Numbered from the stretch's first letter, positions 8,401 through 15,222 are shown. The stretch is DNA of 16,340 nucleotides from an uncultured Muribaculaceae bacterium (GCA_910584185.1 CAJTYC010000059.1:1-16340), one strand, 5' to 3'. Notes: a model not told the origin generated them from the letters alone. A program made the numbers and translations.

Positions 8401-9224
8401 ATGGAGAAGAGAAGATTTACATGAATGAGCTTGAGGCTCGTTACTATTATCGTCTTTATTATTTGAGACCTACCGGCGACGGTGAGAAGACTGAGGTTGT
8501 AGTGGTAGACCATAATGCAAACGGCACTTATGAGGAGAATGCCGTCTACAACTCAGGTGAATCTCTTACTAATACATTCAGTGAGACAGGTGATAAACTT
8601 ACTTATGGTTGGAAAGCCCTCAATGCGGAGACCTGTGCTGACATTCTGAACAATCACGACAGTAAGCTGGAAGATGAAAAGTGGGATCCTTCTGTTGGTA
8701 ATCCTTATGAAGATAACATGAAGGGTAATGATGTGAACTGGCATATTTTGTGGGATGGCATCGAAGGTGGTGATGGTGCGAAAACTAAGCAGCGCCTGAG
8801 AATTCCCGATGAAAAAGGCAATTGCTACGTTCAGATTCTTGCTTGCTACTTCAAGAAAGATGATAATAGCAGTCCGTTGAAGGCTGCTCGTGCAAACAGC
8901 GACTTCACCTACGCTACCATTGATATGCCGACTGCATATGAGACAGCTATCCACAAGAGCATCGAGCCGGGTGAACTCTCAGTAGGTAGCACCGAGTTCC
9001 ACCACCCATTGAGGAGTAATCACTTCTATTATGCTTTCGATGGCAACAAACAAGTGTGGACAGGCATACAGAATGTGGAGGATGACATCTTCGAGCAGAC
9101 AGTAGAGGACGACGTCAACGCAGCCCCGGTTTACTACAACCTCCAGGGTGTGCGCGTGGCAGAACCCACCAAGGGCATCTTCATCGAGGTGCGCGGCAAC
9201 AAGAGCCGCAAGGTGATGTATTGA
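5370..9224 (+). CDS. Large secreted multi-domain protein (1284 aa), paralogue of the 1051-aa protein
   Basis: Function not recognised. The signal peptide (MKQLKHLRQTLWRALLCL, cleavage near residue 30 after ASA) is almost the same as in the minus-strand paralogue. The first module (about 33-145, TLYFKISNSTWKN) matches that of the paralogue. Three tandem beta-rich modules of about 110-115 residues follow an intervening segment; they start at LYVVGSW (about 277), LYIGGTY (about 387) and LYIGGSF (about 505), and end in VKFTVRN, VKFTVTR and VNFTLTR. The paralogue has one clear copy, which explains much of the length difference. Next come FVGDMNDW (about 625), SGKPNTNNYFLPG (about 828) and FENPAGWKYNL, and the tail YNLQGVRV (about 1256 to the end), which resembles a type IX-style sorting tail. 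Carbohydrate binding or a surface role is speculation. Upstream is the right inverted-repeat arm; no good promoter was seen. A terminator follows 22 bp after the stop. Confidence 0.9.
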   Translation: MKQLKHLRQTLWRALLCLTVAITCWSSASAWTFTSGTTLYFKISNSTWKNDCAKFLANFNNNNTLGGTRQSLTILGNDYYSCTVPGNAGFDCVELLGMSSGTPDDGNARYYSNNFNYGPNNNQNCLELASNGGSQINISWTTYSGQEVTPPVSGGSYGEYLFNYGNGTYNFSNKDDVSNGWLKPIEISVNNNNEELWIRATDKSTDPWKYVNFKGDGVAKLNKKAESGEFVLTENGSSSLKVANTGKYQVEIYIGSWGNGPSKIKLTMLESYETPKLYVVGSWMQNGEKVEIESERPKYLDYEFTTTEPNQTFYFTDADGTIIGASKSVTFTDGQLKGTSVFTTDGAVAYTFAEPATYRIRVASYDGESTVKFTVRNLDKYIDVPNLYIGGTYRDGSLAYPNQISVDETTGKYNDFKVIVNQAGKEFRFYTELNQKQLEHGEYFIGADTSLNNGNYDQELSGSNTGDTYKFTEAGTYTISVSEYNAANKTVKFTVTREAPEVGAHLYIGGSFLGNLDDPDYQLDGSDGKFVKIQFTKNPNDGDVKFRFANAFDAANQIGPRTADNDASIELTDNGKGTFVTEKNGNTYTVVNTGVYELVVTSWTDETVNFTLTRTGDADETPYYFVGDMNDWYSTEFTNPTGTMSMQKFMKTRDAWKFRKVTTADMATAPEGVDENWYVFDKFPGKQLSDQFQITSGGSNIWNSAEVYGHGAGLASGNMWNNDSATLKNYLTQPITDDMIEGGVVFGSNHGNIDIFKRVGEGSFANFYMACNAVDNAVIYFKPGANYTNSKKCQAEIIVKGDPRHYYIFYANDADEAGDQTLQAAINSGKPNTNNYFLPGIDYNSTEIPNYIKIKENGEDKITDVSHLNYGNGVGIVDAESYKNGSKVGFVKIDNFKPNDADSKEVLLQELKAYGLDQVDAETIVNEGFLPNGRSVSEFNHLYIARIPGGFENPAGWKYNLSLSKAFNSDDVDNPVAISCNHIYFLPDMGGVSVHLHDDSFMTDQYYIQPNGEEKIYMNELEARYYYRLYYLRPTGDGEKTEVVVVDHNANGTYEENAVYNSGESLTNTFSETGDKLTYGWKALNAETCADILNNHDSKLEDEKWDPSVGNPYEDNMKGNDVNWHILWDGIEGGDGAKTKQRLRIPDEKGNCYVQILACYFKKDDNSSPLKAARANSDFTYATIDMPTAYETAIHKSIEPGELSVGSTEFHHPLRSNHFYYAFDGNKQVWTGIQNVEDDIFEQTVEDDVNAAPVYYNLQGVRVAEPTKGIFIEVRGNKSRKVMY
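9114..9215 (+). repeat. Shared 3' coding block (copy in the 1284-aa gene)
   Basis: Matches 436-537 in inverted orientation over 102 bp with about 2 differences. It is GC-richer than the body of the gene, in contrast to the diverged, AT-richer central coding region. Confidence 0.85.
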
Positions 9225-9246
9225 TAATTCCCTACATCTTATATTC

Positions 9247-9286
9247 AGAGAGGGCATGGCGCGAAAGCGATGCCCTCTCTTTTTTT
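9247..9286 (+). terminator. Intrinsic terminator of the 1284-aa gene
   Basis: AGAGAGGGCAT (9247-9257) pairs perfectly with ATGCCCTCTCT (9270-9280); the loop region can extend the stem further, and a T run follows (9280-9286, then GTTTT). It lies just past the stop codon at 9224. Confidence 0.9.
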
Positions 9287-9315
9287 GTTTTATAGAAATT
9301 ATTTACTAACTTTGC
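9284..9315 (+). promoter_or_regulatory. Promoter of the pseudouridine synthase gene
   Basis: TTTG (9284-9287), a 19-bp spacer and TAACTTTGC (9307-9315) match the Bacteroidetes consensus. Its upstream element lies in the T tract of the preceding terminator. The predicted start near 9322 gives a leader of about 95 nt, with a small GGCT...AGCC hairpin around 9343-9355, before the ATG at 9416. Confidence 0.75.
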
Positions 9316-9415
9316 ACGAGAATCAAATCATAATAAAGGAAGGCTGTGAAAGCCAATCCAAAATCAAAAGAGGCTACAGCAGAGATGCCGGAGCCGCCCC
9401 GTAAAACTATTTACT

Positions 9416-10837
9416 ATGGAAGAATCCAAGAAACCGAAACGCCCGCGCATCAGCAATGCCGGCATGGGCATGCCGATGGAAGGCACAGACCAGGAAAACC
9501 GTTACAACGCACCTTATTCTCCGCGTCCCTATCAACCCCGCCAGCAGCAGGGCTACGGACAGCAGCGTCCCTACCAGCAGCGTCAGCAGGGCTATCAGCC
9601 GCGTCCTTACACCCAAAGCCGAGACCAGCAGGACTACGGTCAGCAGGGCGGCTACAACCAGAACCGCAGCCAGGGCTACGGTCAGCAGGGTGGCTACGGC
9701 CAGAACCGTCAGCAGGGTGGATATAATCAGAACCGCACCCAGGGTTACGGTCATCAGTCAGGCTATGTCCAGAACCGCCAGCAAGGTAGCTACGGCCAGA
9801 ACCGTCAACAGGGTGGCTATGGCCAGAACCGCCAGCAGGGCGGTTACGGTCAGAATCGTCAGAAGGTATATGGCCAGCAGGGCGGTTACGGCCAGAACCG
9901 TCAGCCCGGTGCCTACAATACCAACCGCCAGCAGGGTGGCTACGGCCAGAACCGTCAGCAAGGTGGCTACAACCAGAATCGCCAGCAGGGCGGATACGGT
10001 CAGAACCGTATGCAGCAGGGCGCTCGCCCCGGCTTCCAGAAACGCCCCATGCAGCCCCATAACCCCAAATACTCCGCAAAGCCCAAGCAGGTAGATTATG
10101 TGCTTGAAGATGTGGACCCCAATGCAGAGGTACGCCTCAATAAATATATGGCAAACGCCGGCATCTGCTCTCGCCGCGAGGCCGACGAATATATCCAGGG
10201 GGGCAAGGTGAAGGTCAACGGCGAAGTCGTGACTGAACTCGGCGTGAAGATTGGCCGCAACGACGTGGTGGAATATAACGACAAGGTCGTGACTCCAGAG
10301 CGCAAGTGCTATGTGCTTCTCAATAAGCCGAAAGATTGCGTCACCACAAGCGACGATCCCAATGGCCGCACCACCGTGCTCGACATGGTGAAGGGTGCAT
10401 GCGAGGAGCGTATATATCCCGTGGGTCGTCTCGACCGCAACACCACCGGTGTGCTCCTGCTCACCAACGACGGCGACCTCGCCTCGAAGCTCACTCACCC
10501 CAAGTTCGTGAAGAAGAAAATATATCAGGTGTGGACCGATAAGGATATCGCCGAAGAGGATATGCAGCGCATCGCCGACGGCATTGAGCTGGAGGATGGC
10601 GAGATACATGCCGACGCAATCTCATATGTAGGCGACGAACGTAATCAGGCCGGCATCGAGATTCACAGCGGCCGCAACCGTATAGTGCGCCGCATATTCG
10701 AGCACCTCGGTTATCGCGTGGTGAAGCTCGACCGCGTTTACTTCGCCGGTCTCACCAAGAAGAACCTCCCTCGCGGACGCTGGCGTTACCTCACTCAGGA
10801 TGAGGTCAACTTCCTCCGTATGGGCGCGTTCGAGTAA
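9416..10837 (+). CDS. RsuA/RluB-family 23S/16S rRNA pseudouridine synthase with long low-complexity N-terminus
   Basis: Isomerises a uridine in rRNA to pseudouridine in the cytoplasm. Residues about 29-200 are a repetitive Gln/Arg/Gly/Tyr/Asn-rich extension built around GGYGQNRQQ. An S4 RNA-binding domain follows (about 239-298, VRLNKYMANAGICSRREAD). The catalytic domain has VLLNKPK, GRLDRNTTG with the catalytic Asp at 340, and a C-terminal block with SGRNRIVRRIFEHLGY, all typical of the family. At 473 aa it is roughly twice the usual 230-290 aa, the excess being the extension, a trait known in Bacteroidetes members. The start at 9416 gives a basic N-terminus (MEESKKPKRPR) and follows a good promoter; the longer frame from 9346 is in another register. 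It could be RluB, RluE, RluF or RsuA; the target site cannot be read from sequence alone, so no symbol is given. Confidence 0.93.
   Translation: MEESKKPKRPRISNAGMGMPMEGTDQENRYNAPYSPRPYQPRQQQGYGQQRPYQQRQQGYQPRPYTQSRDQQDYGQQGGYNQNRSQGYGQQGGYGQNRQQGGYNQNRTQGYGHQSGYVQNRQQGSYGQNRQQGGYGQNRQQGGYGQNRQKVYGQQGGYGQNRQPGAYNTNRQQGGYGQNRQQGGYNQNRQQGGYGQNRMQQGARPGFQKRPMQPHNPKYSAKPKQVDYVLEDVDPNAEVRLNKYMANAGICSRREADEYIQGGKVKVNGEVVTELGVKIGRNDVVEYNDKVVTPERKCYVLLNKPKDCVTTSDDPNGRTTVLDMVKGACEERIYPVGRLDRNTTGVLLLTNDGDLASKLTHPKFVKKKIYQVWTDKDIAEEDMQRIADGIELEDGEIHADAISYVGDERNQAGIEIHSGRNRIVRRIFEHLGYRVVKLDRVYFAGLTKKNLPRGRWRYLTQDEVNFLRMGAFE
9500..10020 (+). repeat. Tandem low-complexity coding repeats (GGYGQNRQQ type)
   Basis: About 520 bp of degenerate 27-bp repeats encode the Q/R/G/Y/N-rich extension of the pseudouridine synthase. 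Many units share near-identical codons (GGCTACGGCCAGAACCGTCA), pointing to expansion by slippage or unequal crossing-over. The composition also keeps other frames open, which yields long false reading frames. Confidence 0.85.
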
Positions 10838-10844
10838 AGTTTTT

Positions 10845-10882
10845 AAACTTTCGCAAGTTGCTTTGCAACTTGCGAAAAGTTT
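10845..10882. terminator. Hairpin after the pseudouridine synthase gene
   Basis: TCGCAAGTTGC (10851-10861) pairs perfectly with 10865-10875 around TTT, and flanking AAACTT/AAAGTTT extends the stem with one bulged A. It begins 8 bp after the stop codon. No clean T run follows on the plus strand (GTTTGGGG comes next), so termination is likely but not typical. Confidence 0.5.
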
Positions 10883-10911
10883 GGGGTTTGGGGTTTGTGG
10901 TTTGTGGTTGG
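10883..10911 (+). repeat. G-rich heptamer repeat upstream of asnS
   Basis: GGGGTTTGGGG is followed by two TTTGTGG units and TTGG, a telomere-like G-rich tract on the coding strand. With G runs of 4, 4, 2, 2 and 2 it could support at best a two-layer G-quadruplex. It sits directly after the hairpin and about 27 bp before the asnS start. Confidence 0.6.
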
Positions 10912-10937
10912 AATGTCCATATAAAATACAGATTATA

Positions 10938-12335
10938 ATGGAAAAGATAAAAAGATTGACAATCAAGGAGCTGCTTCGCAATGCCGAGTCCATGGTCAAC
11001 ACGCGTGTTGACGTGAAGGGCTGGGTGCGCTCGCGTCGCGGCAACAAATATGTGCAGTTCGTAGCCCTCAACGACGGCTCCACCATCAAGAACCTCCAGA
11101 TTGTGTTCGACCTCGCGAAGTTCAGCGAGGATGACCTGAAGGCTGTGACCACCGGCTCCAGTATCCACGTGCAGGGCATGCTCGTGGCTTCGCAGGGCAA
11201 AGACCAGACCGTGGAGGTCCAGGCTGAGGAGTTCGAGCTTTACGGCACGGCCCCGGTTGAGACTTACCCGCTCCAGAAGAAGGGCCACACGCTCGAGTTT
11301 CTGCGCGAGAAGGCTCATCTGCGCCCACGCACCAACACTTTCGGCGCTGTGCTCCGCATTCGCCACGCGTTGGCTTATGCTATCCATAAGTTCTTCAACG
11401 ATAAGGGTTTCTATTATTTCCATACACCGCTTATCACAGCCTCCGACTGCGAGGGTGCCGGCGCACAGTTCCAGGTCACCACACTGCCGCTCGATGAGCT
11501 TCCCCGCACTGAGGATGGCAAGATAGACTACTCGCAAGACTTCTTCGGCAAGATGGCCAACCTCACCGTGTCGGGTCAGCTCGAAGGTGAGCTGGGTGCA
11601 ACAGCCCTCGGTCTCATATATACGTTCGGCCCGACTTTCCGCGCCGAAAACTCCAACACTCCGCGCCACCTCTCGGAGTTCTGGATGATTGAGCCGGAGA
11701 TGGCTTTCTATGAGATTGAAGACAACATGGACCTCGCCGAGGAGTTCATAAAGTATTGCATAGGCTATGCACTGGAGAATTGCCGCGACGACATAGAGTT
11801 TCTCGCCGAGCATTTCGACAAGGAGCTTATCGACCGTCTCAACTTTGTGCTACATAATGACTTCGTGCGCCTCCCTTATAGCGAGGGTGTGAAGATACTC
11901 GAGGAGTCGGGCAAGAAGTTCGAGTTCCCCGTGTATTGGGGTGTCGACCTCGCTTCGGAGCATGAACGTTATCTCGTGGAGGAGCATTTCAAGCGTCCGG
12001 TTATCCTCACCGACTATCCCAAGGAGATCAAGGCATTCTACATGAAAATGAACGACGACGGCAAAACCGTACGTGCCATGGATGTGTTATTCCCTAAGAT
12101 TGGTGAGATCATCGGCGGTTCGCAGCGCGAGGAAAGCCTCGAGAAACTCGAGGGCCGCATCAAGGAACTTGGCCTTACGGGCATGGACTGGTATGTAGAC
12201 ACACGCCGCTTCGGCACTGTGCCTCACTCCGGTTTCGGCCTCGGCTTCGAGCGTCTGGTGCTGTTCGTGACCGGCATGCAGAATATTCGCGACGTGATTC
12301 CTTTCCCGCGCTATCCGAATGCCTGCGAGTATTAA
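10938..12335 (+). CDS. asnS: Asparaginyl-tRNA synthetase
   Basis: Charges tRNA-Asn with asparagine using ATP in the cytoplasm; a class IIb aminoacyl-tRNA synthetase. The 465-aa length equals the usual bacterial length (about 466). An N-terminal OB-fold anticodon-binding domain is visible (about 15-115, VDVKGWVRSRRGNKYVQFVALNDGS). Class II motif 2 lies near 233-255 (FRAENSNTPRHLSEFWMIEPE) and motif 3 near 432-446 (GFGLGFERLVLFVTG), followed by the usual ending RDVIPFPRYPNACEY. The residues AENSNTPRHL favour Asn over the closely related Asp enzyme. The start at 10938 (MEKIKRLTIKELL) fits the family; the frame is open upstream to 10800 but that would overlap the previous gene and the hairpin. 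The last codons and stop form the beginning of a 22-bp tandem repeat. Confidence 0.97.
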   Translation: MEKIKRLTIKELLRNAESMVNTRVDVKGWVRSRRGNKYVQFVALNDGSTIKNLQIVFDLAKFSEDDLKAVTTGSSIHVQGMLVASQGKDQTVEVQAEEFELYGTAPVETYPLQKKGHTLEFLREKAHLRPRTNTFGAVLRIRHALAYAIHKFFNDKGFYYFHTPLITASDCEGAGAQFQVTTLPLDELPRTEDGKIDYSQDFFGKMANLTVSGQLEGELGATALGLIYTFGPTFRAENSNTPRHLSEFWMIEPEMAFYEIEDNMDLAEEFIKYCIGYALENCRDDIEFLAEHFDKELIDRLNFVLHNDFVRLPYSEGVKILEESGKKFEFPVYWGVDLASEHERYLVEEHFKRPVILTDYPKEIKAFYMKMNDDGKTVRAMDVLFPKIGEIIGGSQREESLEKLEGRIKELGLTGMDWYVDTRRFGTVPHSGFGLGFERLVLFVTGMQNIRDVIPFPRYPNACEY

Positions 12336-12392
12336 TCTTATAAGTTTCGAGTATTAATCTTATAAGTTTCGAGTATTAATCTTATAAGTTTA
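12327..12392 (+). repeat. Three tandem 22-bp units at the asnS stop codon
   Basis: The unit starting GAGTATTAATCTTATAAG occurs three times in a row (12327, 12349, 12371); only the last base of the third differs. The first unit contains the final Glu and Tyr codons and the TAA of asnS. The unit includes TAAGTTTC, one base from the promoter element TAnnTTTG. The array fills most of the gap to the next gene. Confidence 0.95.
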
Positions 12393-12413
12393 TTGAATCA
12401 TAGATTTATTGGA

Positions 12414-13742
12414 ATGTCAAGACGCATTCTTATCATGATGTGTGTGTTGCTGCTGTGGTTGCCCCTTATGGGGCAGTCGCAGCGCGACTCGCTTGTGGTA
12501 AGTCTGCTCACCTGCGACCCGGGGCCGGAGGTGTATGAGCTTTGTGGCCATGAGGCGATACGCATACGCCGCGCCGACACCACCATGTCGGCTGCCGGAT
12601 TGGCTAACCCCGGTGCCGAGCTCGACTCCGTGTGGAACTATGGCACCTTCGACTTCGCCCAGCCCAATTTCATATATCGCTTCGTGAAGGGTGAGACCGA
12701 CTATATGGTCTCCTCTTATCCTACATGGATGTTCGTGCGCGAGTATGAGATGCAGGGACGCCGCGTCACGGAGCAGGAGCTCGCGCTCTCGCAGGCCGAG
12801 GCCGCTGACCTTCTTGGCAAGCTGCGGCATAATGCGTTGCCCGAAAACCGCACTTACCGCTACAACTATGTGAAAGACAATTGCGCCACGCGTATCACCG
12901 ACATGCTCGACAAGGTCTCCACTCGGCGCATTGTCTATCCTGACTCAATCTGCCACGGCACATTCCGCCGCGCCATGCGTGCCTACCATAGGGATTATCC
13001 CTGGTATCAGTTTGGCATTGACCTCGCTCTAGGCTCGGGCATCGATTACCCCATATCAGGACGCGAGGAGATGTTTGTGCCGATGGAGATGCGCGACAAG
13101 GGCGCCGGTGCACATTTTGACGACGGCACCCCCTTGGTGTCGGCCACCCGTGTGCTCGTGCCGGGTGCTGGCGATGTCACGCTTGGCCCCACCCCCTGGT
13201 GGCGCACGCCCCTAACTGTGAGCTGGCTATGGTTTGCCGTCATGGCCGGGGTGTGTCTATGGTGCCTCATAAAACGCCGCGAGCCTGTGGCCGTAAGGGT
13301 GCTATACTCTCTCTGGTTCGCACTGCTTGGCCTTACCGGCTGTGTGGTCGCCTTCCTTGTGTTCGTCAGCGAGCATGAGGCCACCGCACCCAATCTGCTC
13401 CTGCTTTGGCTCAACCCGTTGCAGCTGATGCTCGCCGTGGGCGTATGGTTCCGCCGTTCGCTCAGGGCACCCACGTTGGCAATGGCCTACGTAGATATAA
13501 TTATTCTCACCATATTGCTGATAGTCTGGCCTATGCAGGCTCAGAGCGCCAACCCGGCGTTCTTCCCGCTGATGTGCATCACGCTCTTTATGGCCATCTG
13601 CTACGCAATATTGCACACAAAACAAAGTTATACTTATAATGAAGAGGTTGGCAACCTCGGTGTTAGTCTCGCTGGTGGCGATAAACGCCCTCGCACAAGT
13701 CGAAGCCGGAAGGCCAAGACTGGTCGTCGGAATAGTCGTTGA
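12414..13742 (+). CDS. DUF4105 / Lnb N-terminal-domain membrane protein
   Basis: A 442-aa protein of unknown role. The N-terminus (MSRRILIMMCVLLLWLPLMG) is a signal peptide or signal anchor. The region of about 25-235 carries the DUF4105/Lnb-type periplasmic domain, recognised by GPEVYELCGHEAIRI, WNYGTFDFAQPNFIYRF and YRYNYVKDNCATRI, whose His and Cys recall a papain-like/NlpC-type fold (inference). Five hydrophobic segments follow (about 267-287, 296-320, 327-347, 355-376, 383-401), so the enzyme-like domain faces the periplasm and the C-terminus is membrane-embedded. An upstream TTG at 12393 would lengthen it by 7 residues, but ATG at 12414 places the signal sequence at the very start. The last 34 or so residues, rich in Arg and Lys, are encoded in the overlap with the next gene and look like out-of-frame read-through rather than a conserved tail. 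Confidence 0.85.
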   Translation: MSRRILIMMCVLLLWLPLMGQSQRDSLVVSLLTCDPGPEVYELCGHEAIRIRRADTTMSAAGLANPGAELDSVWNYGTFDFAQPNFIYRFVKGETDYMVSSYPTWMFVREYEMQGRRVTEQELALSQAEAADLLGKLRHNALPENRTYRYNYVKDNCATRITDMLDKVSTRRIVYPDSICHGTFRRAMRAYHRDYPWYQFGIDLALGSGIDYPISGREEMFVPMEMRDKGAGAHFDDGTPLVSATRVLVPGAGDVTLGPTPWWRTPLTVSWLWFAVMAGVCLWCLIKRREPVAVRVLYSLWFALLGLTGCVVAFLVFVSEHEATAPNLLLLWLNPLQLMLAVGVWFRRSLRAPTLAMAYVDIIILTILLIVWPMQAQSANPAFFPLMCITLFMAICYAILHTKQSYTYNEEVGNLGVSLAGGDKRPRTSRSRKAKTGRRNSR

Positions 13743-15222
13743 CCAGCTACGCACCGACTACATAGAGCTGCTGCAAAGCTACTTCGGTGAGCAAGGATTC
13801 AAATCGTTGCTCGCTGACGGTGTGTATATGCGCGACGTCGATTTCAAGGCCATGCCGCTCGATGCCGCCTCTGCCACCGCGCTGCTCTGCACCGGCGCTT
13901 ATCCCTCGCAGACGGGTGTGCCCTCGGCCATGGTCTTCGACGCCTCGGTGACCGGCGGCTTTTCGCAGCGTCCACCTCTCGCCAAGCCTTCAGGCTCCAC
14001 TATCACCAATGACTCTTTCTCGCCCGCCGCGCTGCAACTCACCACTGTGGCCGACGAGCTCGTGATGGATGCCGGCGGCAATGCCCGTGTCTGGTCGGTA
14101 GCGATGGACCCCCAGCAGGCCATTATCCTCACCGGACATGCCGGCACCGGCGCCGTGTGGATGAACAACTCGTCGGGCAATTGGGCCACCACCTCTTATT
14201 ATGGCTCCCTGCCGGGCGCGATAACCTCGCGAAATCTCCGCGCTCCGCTATCGCAGCGCATCGACACGATGGTGTGGAGGCCTTCGGCAATGCTTGCCGC
14301 TGTTACCTCCCTCCCTCAGCATAAGAAGCTCGCTCCCTTCAAGTATACTTTCTCTCGTCAGGATCGCGACGCTTATAAGAAATTTGCTGCCTCTCCGCTC
14401 GCCAACCGCGAGGTGACCGATGCGGCGCTCGACATTCTCTCCAATCTCAACTTAGGCAAGACTCCGGGTGAGACCGATATGCTCAATGTGGCATACACGC
14501 TCGCCCCGTTCAAATATACCTCCGACGGTCAGACCCGCACGGAGCTGACCGACTCATATCTCCGCCTCGACGCCCAGATTGGGCGTCTCCTTAAGGCTGT
14601 CGACAAGGCGGTGGGGGCCGGAAATTCGGTGATTTGGCTCACCGGCACCGGTTATTTCGACGATGCAGTGGCCACCGAACCTAAATACCGTATGCCCGGC
14701 GGCGAATTCTCGGCGCGCCGTGCACGCTCGCTCCTCAACTCATATCTCTCCGCACGCTTCGGCAGTGCCGAATATGTCACCACGATACGCGACGGTCAGG
14801 TGTTTTTCTCACCCCAGGCTCTCGACAGGCCGGGTGTGGACGGCAGTCAGGTGGTGTCAGATGCCCGCTCGTTTATCGCCAAGATGAGCGGTGTGTCGGA
14901 AGCTCTTACCATCAACGATTTACTTTCGCCCACGGCTGAGTATGAGGGCTTGCGCCTCGCACTCGACCCCAAAAATTGCGGCGACATCATATTGCGATTC
15001 ATTCCGGGCTGGGATGTGGTCTACGATGAGCAGACACCCACGGTGACCAAGCAGACACGTGAGTCTGCCTCGATGACCCCGGCCTTTATAAAGGCTCCCG
15101 GCCTGAAAGCCGAGACCATAAATACGACAGTGGAGGCAGTGCGCCTCGCCCCGACGCTGAGCGGCGCCCTCCGAATCCGCGCCCCAAACGGTGCCAAGGC
15201 CCGGGCCTTACCCCTGAAATAG
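13639..15222 (+). CDS. Alkaline-phosphatase-superfamily (PafA/type I phosphodiesterase-like) exported protein, probably catalytically inactive
   Basis: A 527-aa protein. The start (MKRLATSVLVSLVAINALAQ) is a signal peptide, which supports ATG 13639 despite a 104-nt overlap with the DUF4105 gene. The fold is recognisable from VVGIVVDQLRTDY (first metal Asp at 35), LLCTGAYPSQTGV (83-95), TDSYLRLDAQIGRLLKAVD and the C-terminal LAPTLSGALRIRAPNGA. Compared by eye with PafA-like enzymes, key positions are missing. The residue at the nucleophile Thr position (10 before the TG of CTG) is Ala76. The usual TDYIGHQFG metal-binding stretch is AYTLAPFKY (285-293). LTADHG has become LTGTGY (334-339). The late THVP histidine region reads TKQTRES. 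Only the first Asp remains, so a binding or structural role is more likely than hydrolysis. Likely co-transcribed with the DUF4105 gene. Confidence 0.85.
   Translation: MKRLATSVLVSLVAINALAQVEAGRPRLVVGIVVDQLRTDYIELLQSYFGEQGFKSLLADGVYMRDVDFKAMPLDAASATALLCTGAYPSQTGVPSAMVFDASVTGGFSQRPPLAKPSGSTITNDSFSPAALQLTTVADELVMDAGGNARVWSVAMDPQQAIILTGHAGTGAVWMNNSSGNWATTSYYGSLPGAITSRNLRAPLSQRIDTMVWRPSAMLAAVTSLPQHKKLAPFKYTFSRQDRDAYKKFAASPLANREVTDAALDILSNLNLGKTPGETDMLNVAYTLAPFKYTSDGQTRTELTDSYLRLDAQIGRLLKAVDKAVGAGNSVIWLTGTGYFDDAVATEPKYRMPGGEFSARRARSLLNSYLSARFGSAEYVTTIRDGQVFFSPQALDRPGVDGSQVVSDARSFIAKMSGVSEALTINDLLSPTAEYEGLRLALDPKNCGDIILRFIPGWDVVYDEQTPTVTKQTRESASMTPAFIKAPGLKAETINTTVEAVRLAPTLSGALRIRAPNGAKARALPLK

Noticed and set aside
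9450..10094. Long frames in other registers across the pseudouridine synthase extension (209 and 212 residues)
   Set aside because: Produced by the 27-bp repeats lacking stop codons in several frames; translations are low-complexity and lead into no domain.
10800..10937. Upstream extension of asnS to an ATG at 10800
   Set aside because: It would overlap the previous gene and translate the hairpin and G-rich tract; the start at 10938 gives the normal family length.
10806..11813. Minus-strand frame of 335 residues opposite asnS
   Set aside because: Antisense shadow of a clear, conserved core gene.
12393..12413. TTG start adding 7 residues to the DUF4105 protein
   Set aside because: ATG at 12414 puts the basic and hydrophobic signal region at the N-terminus; the extension comes from the end of the tandem repeat.
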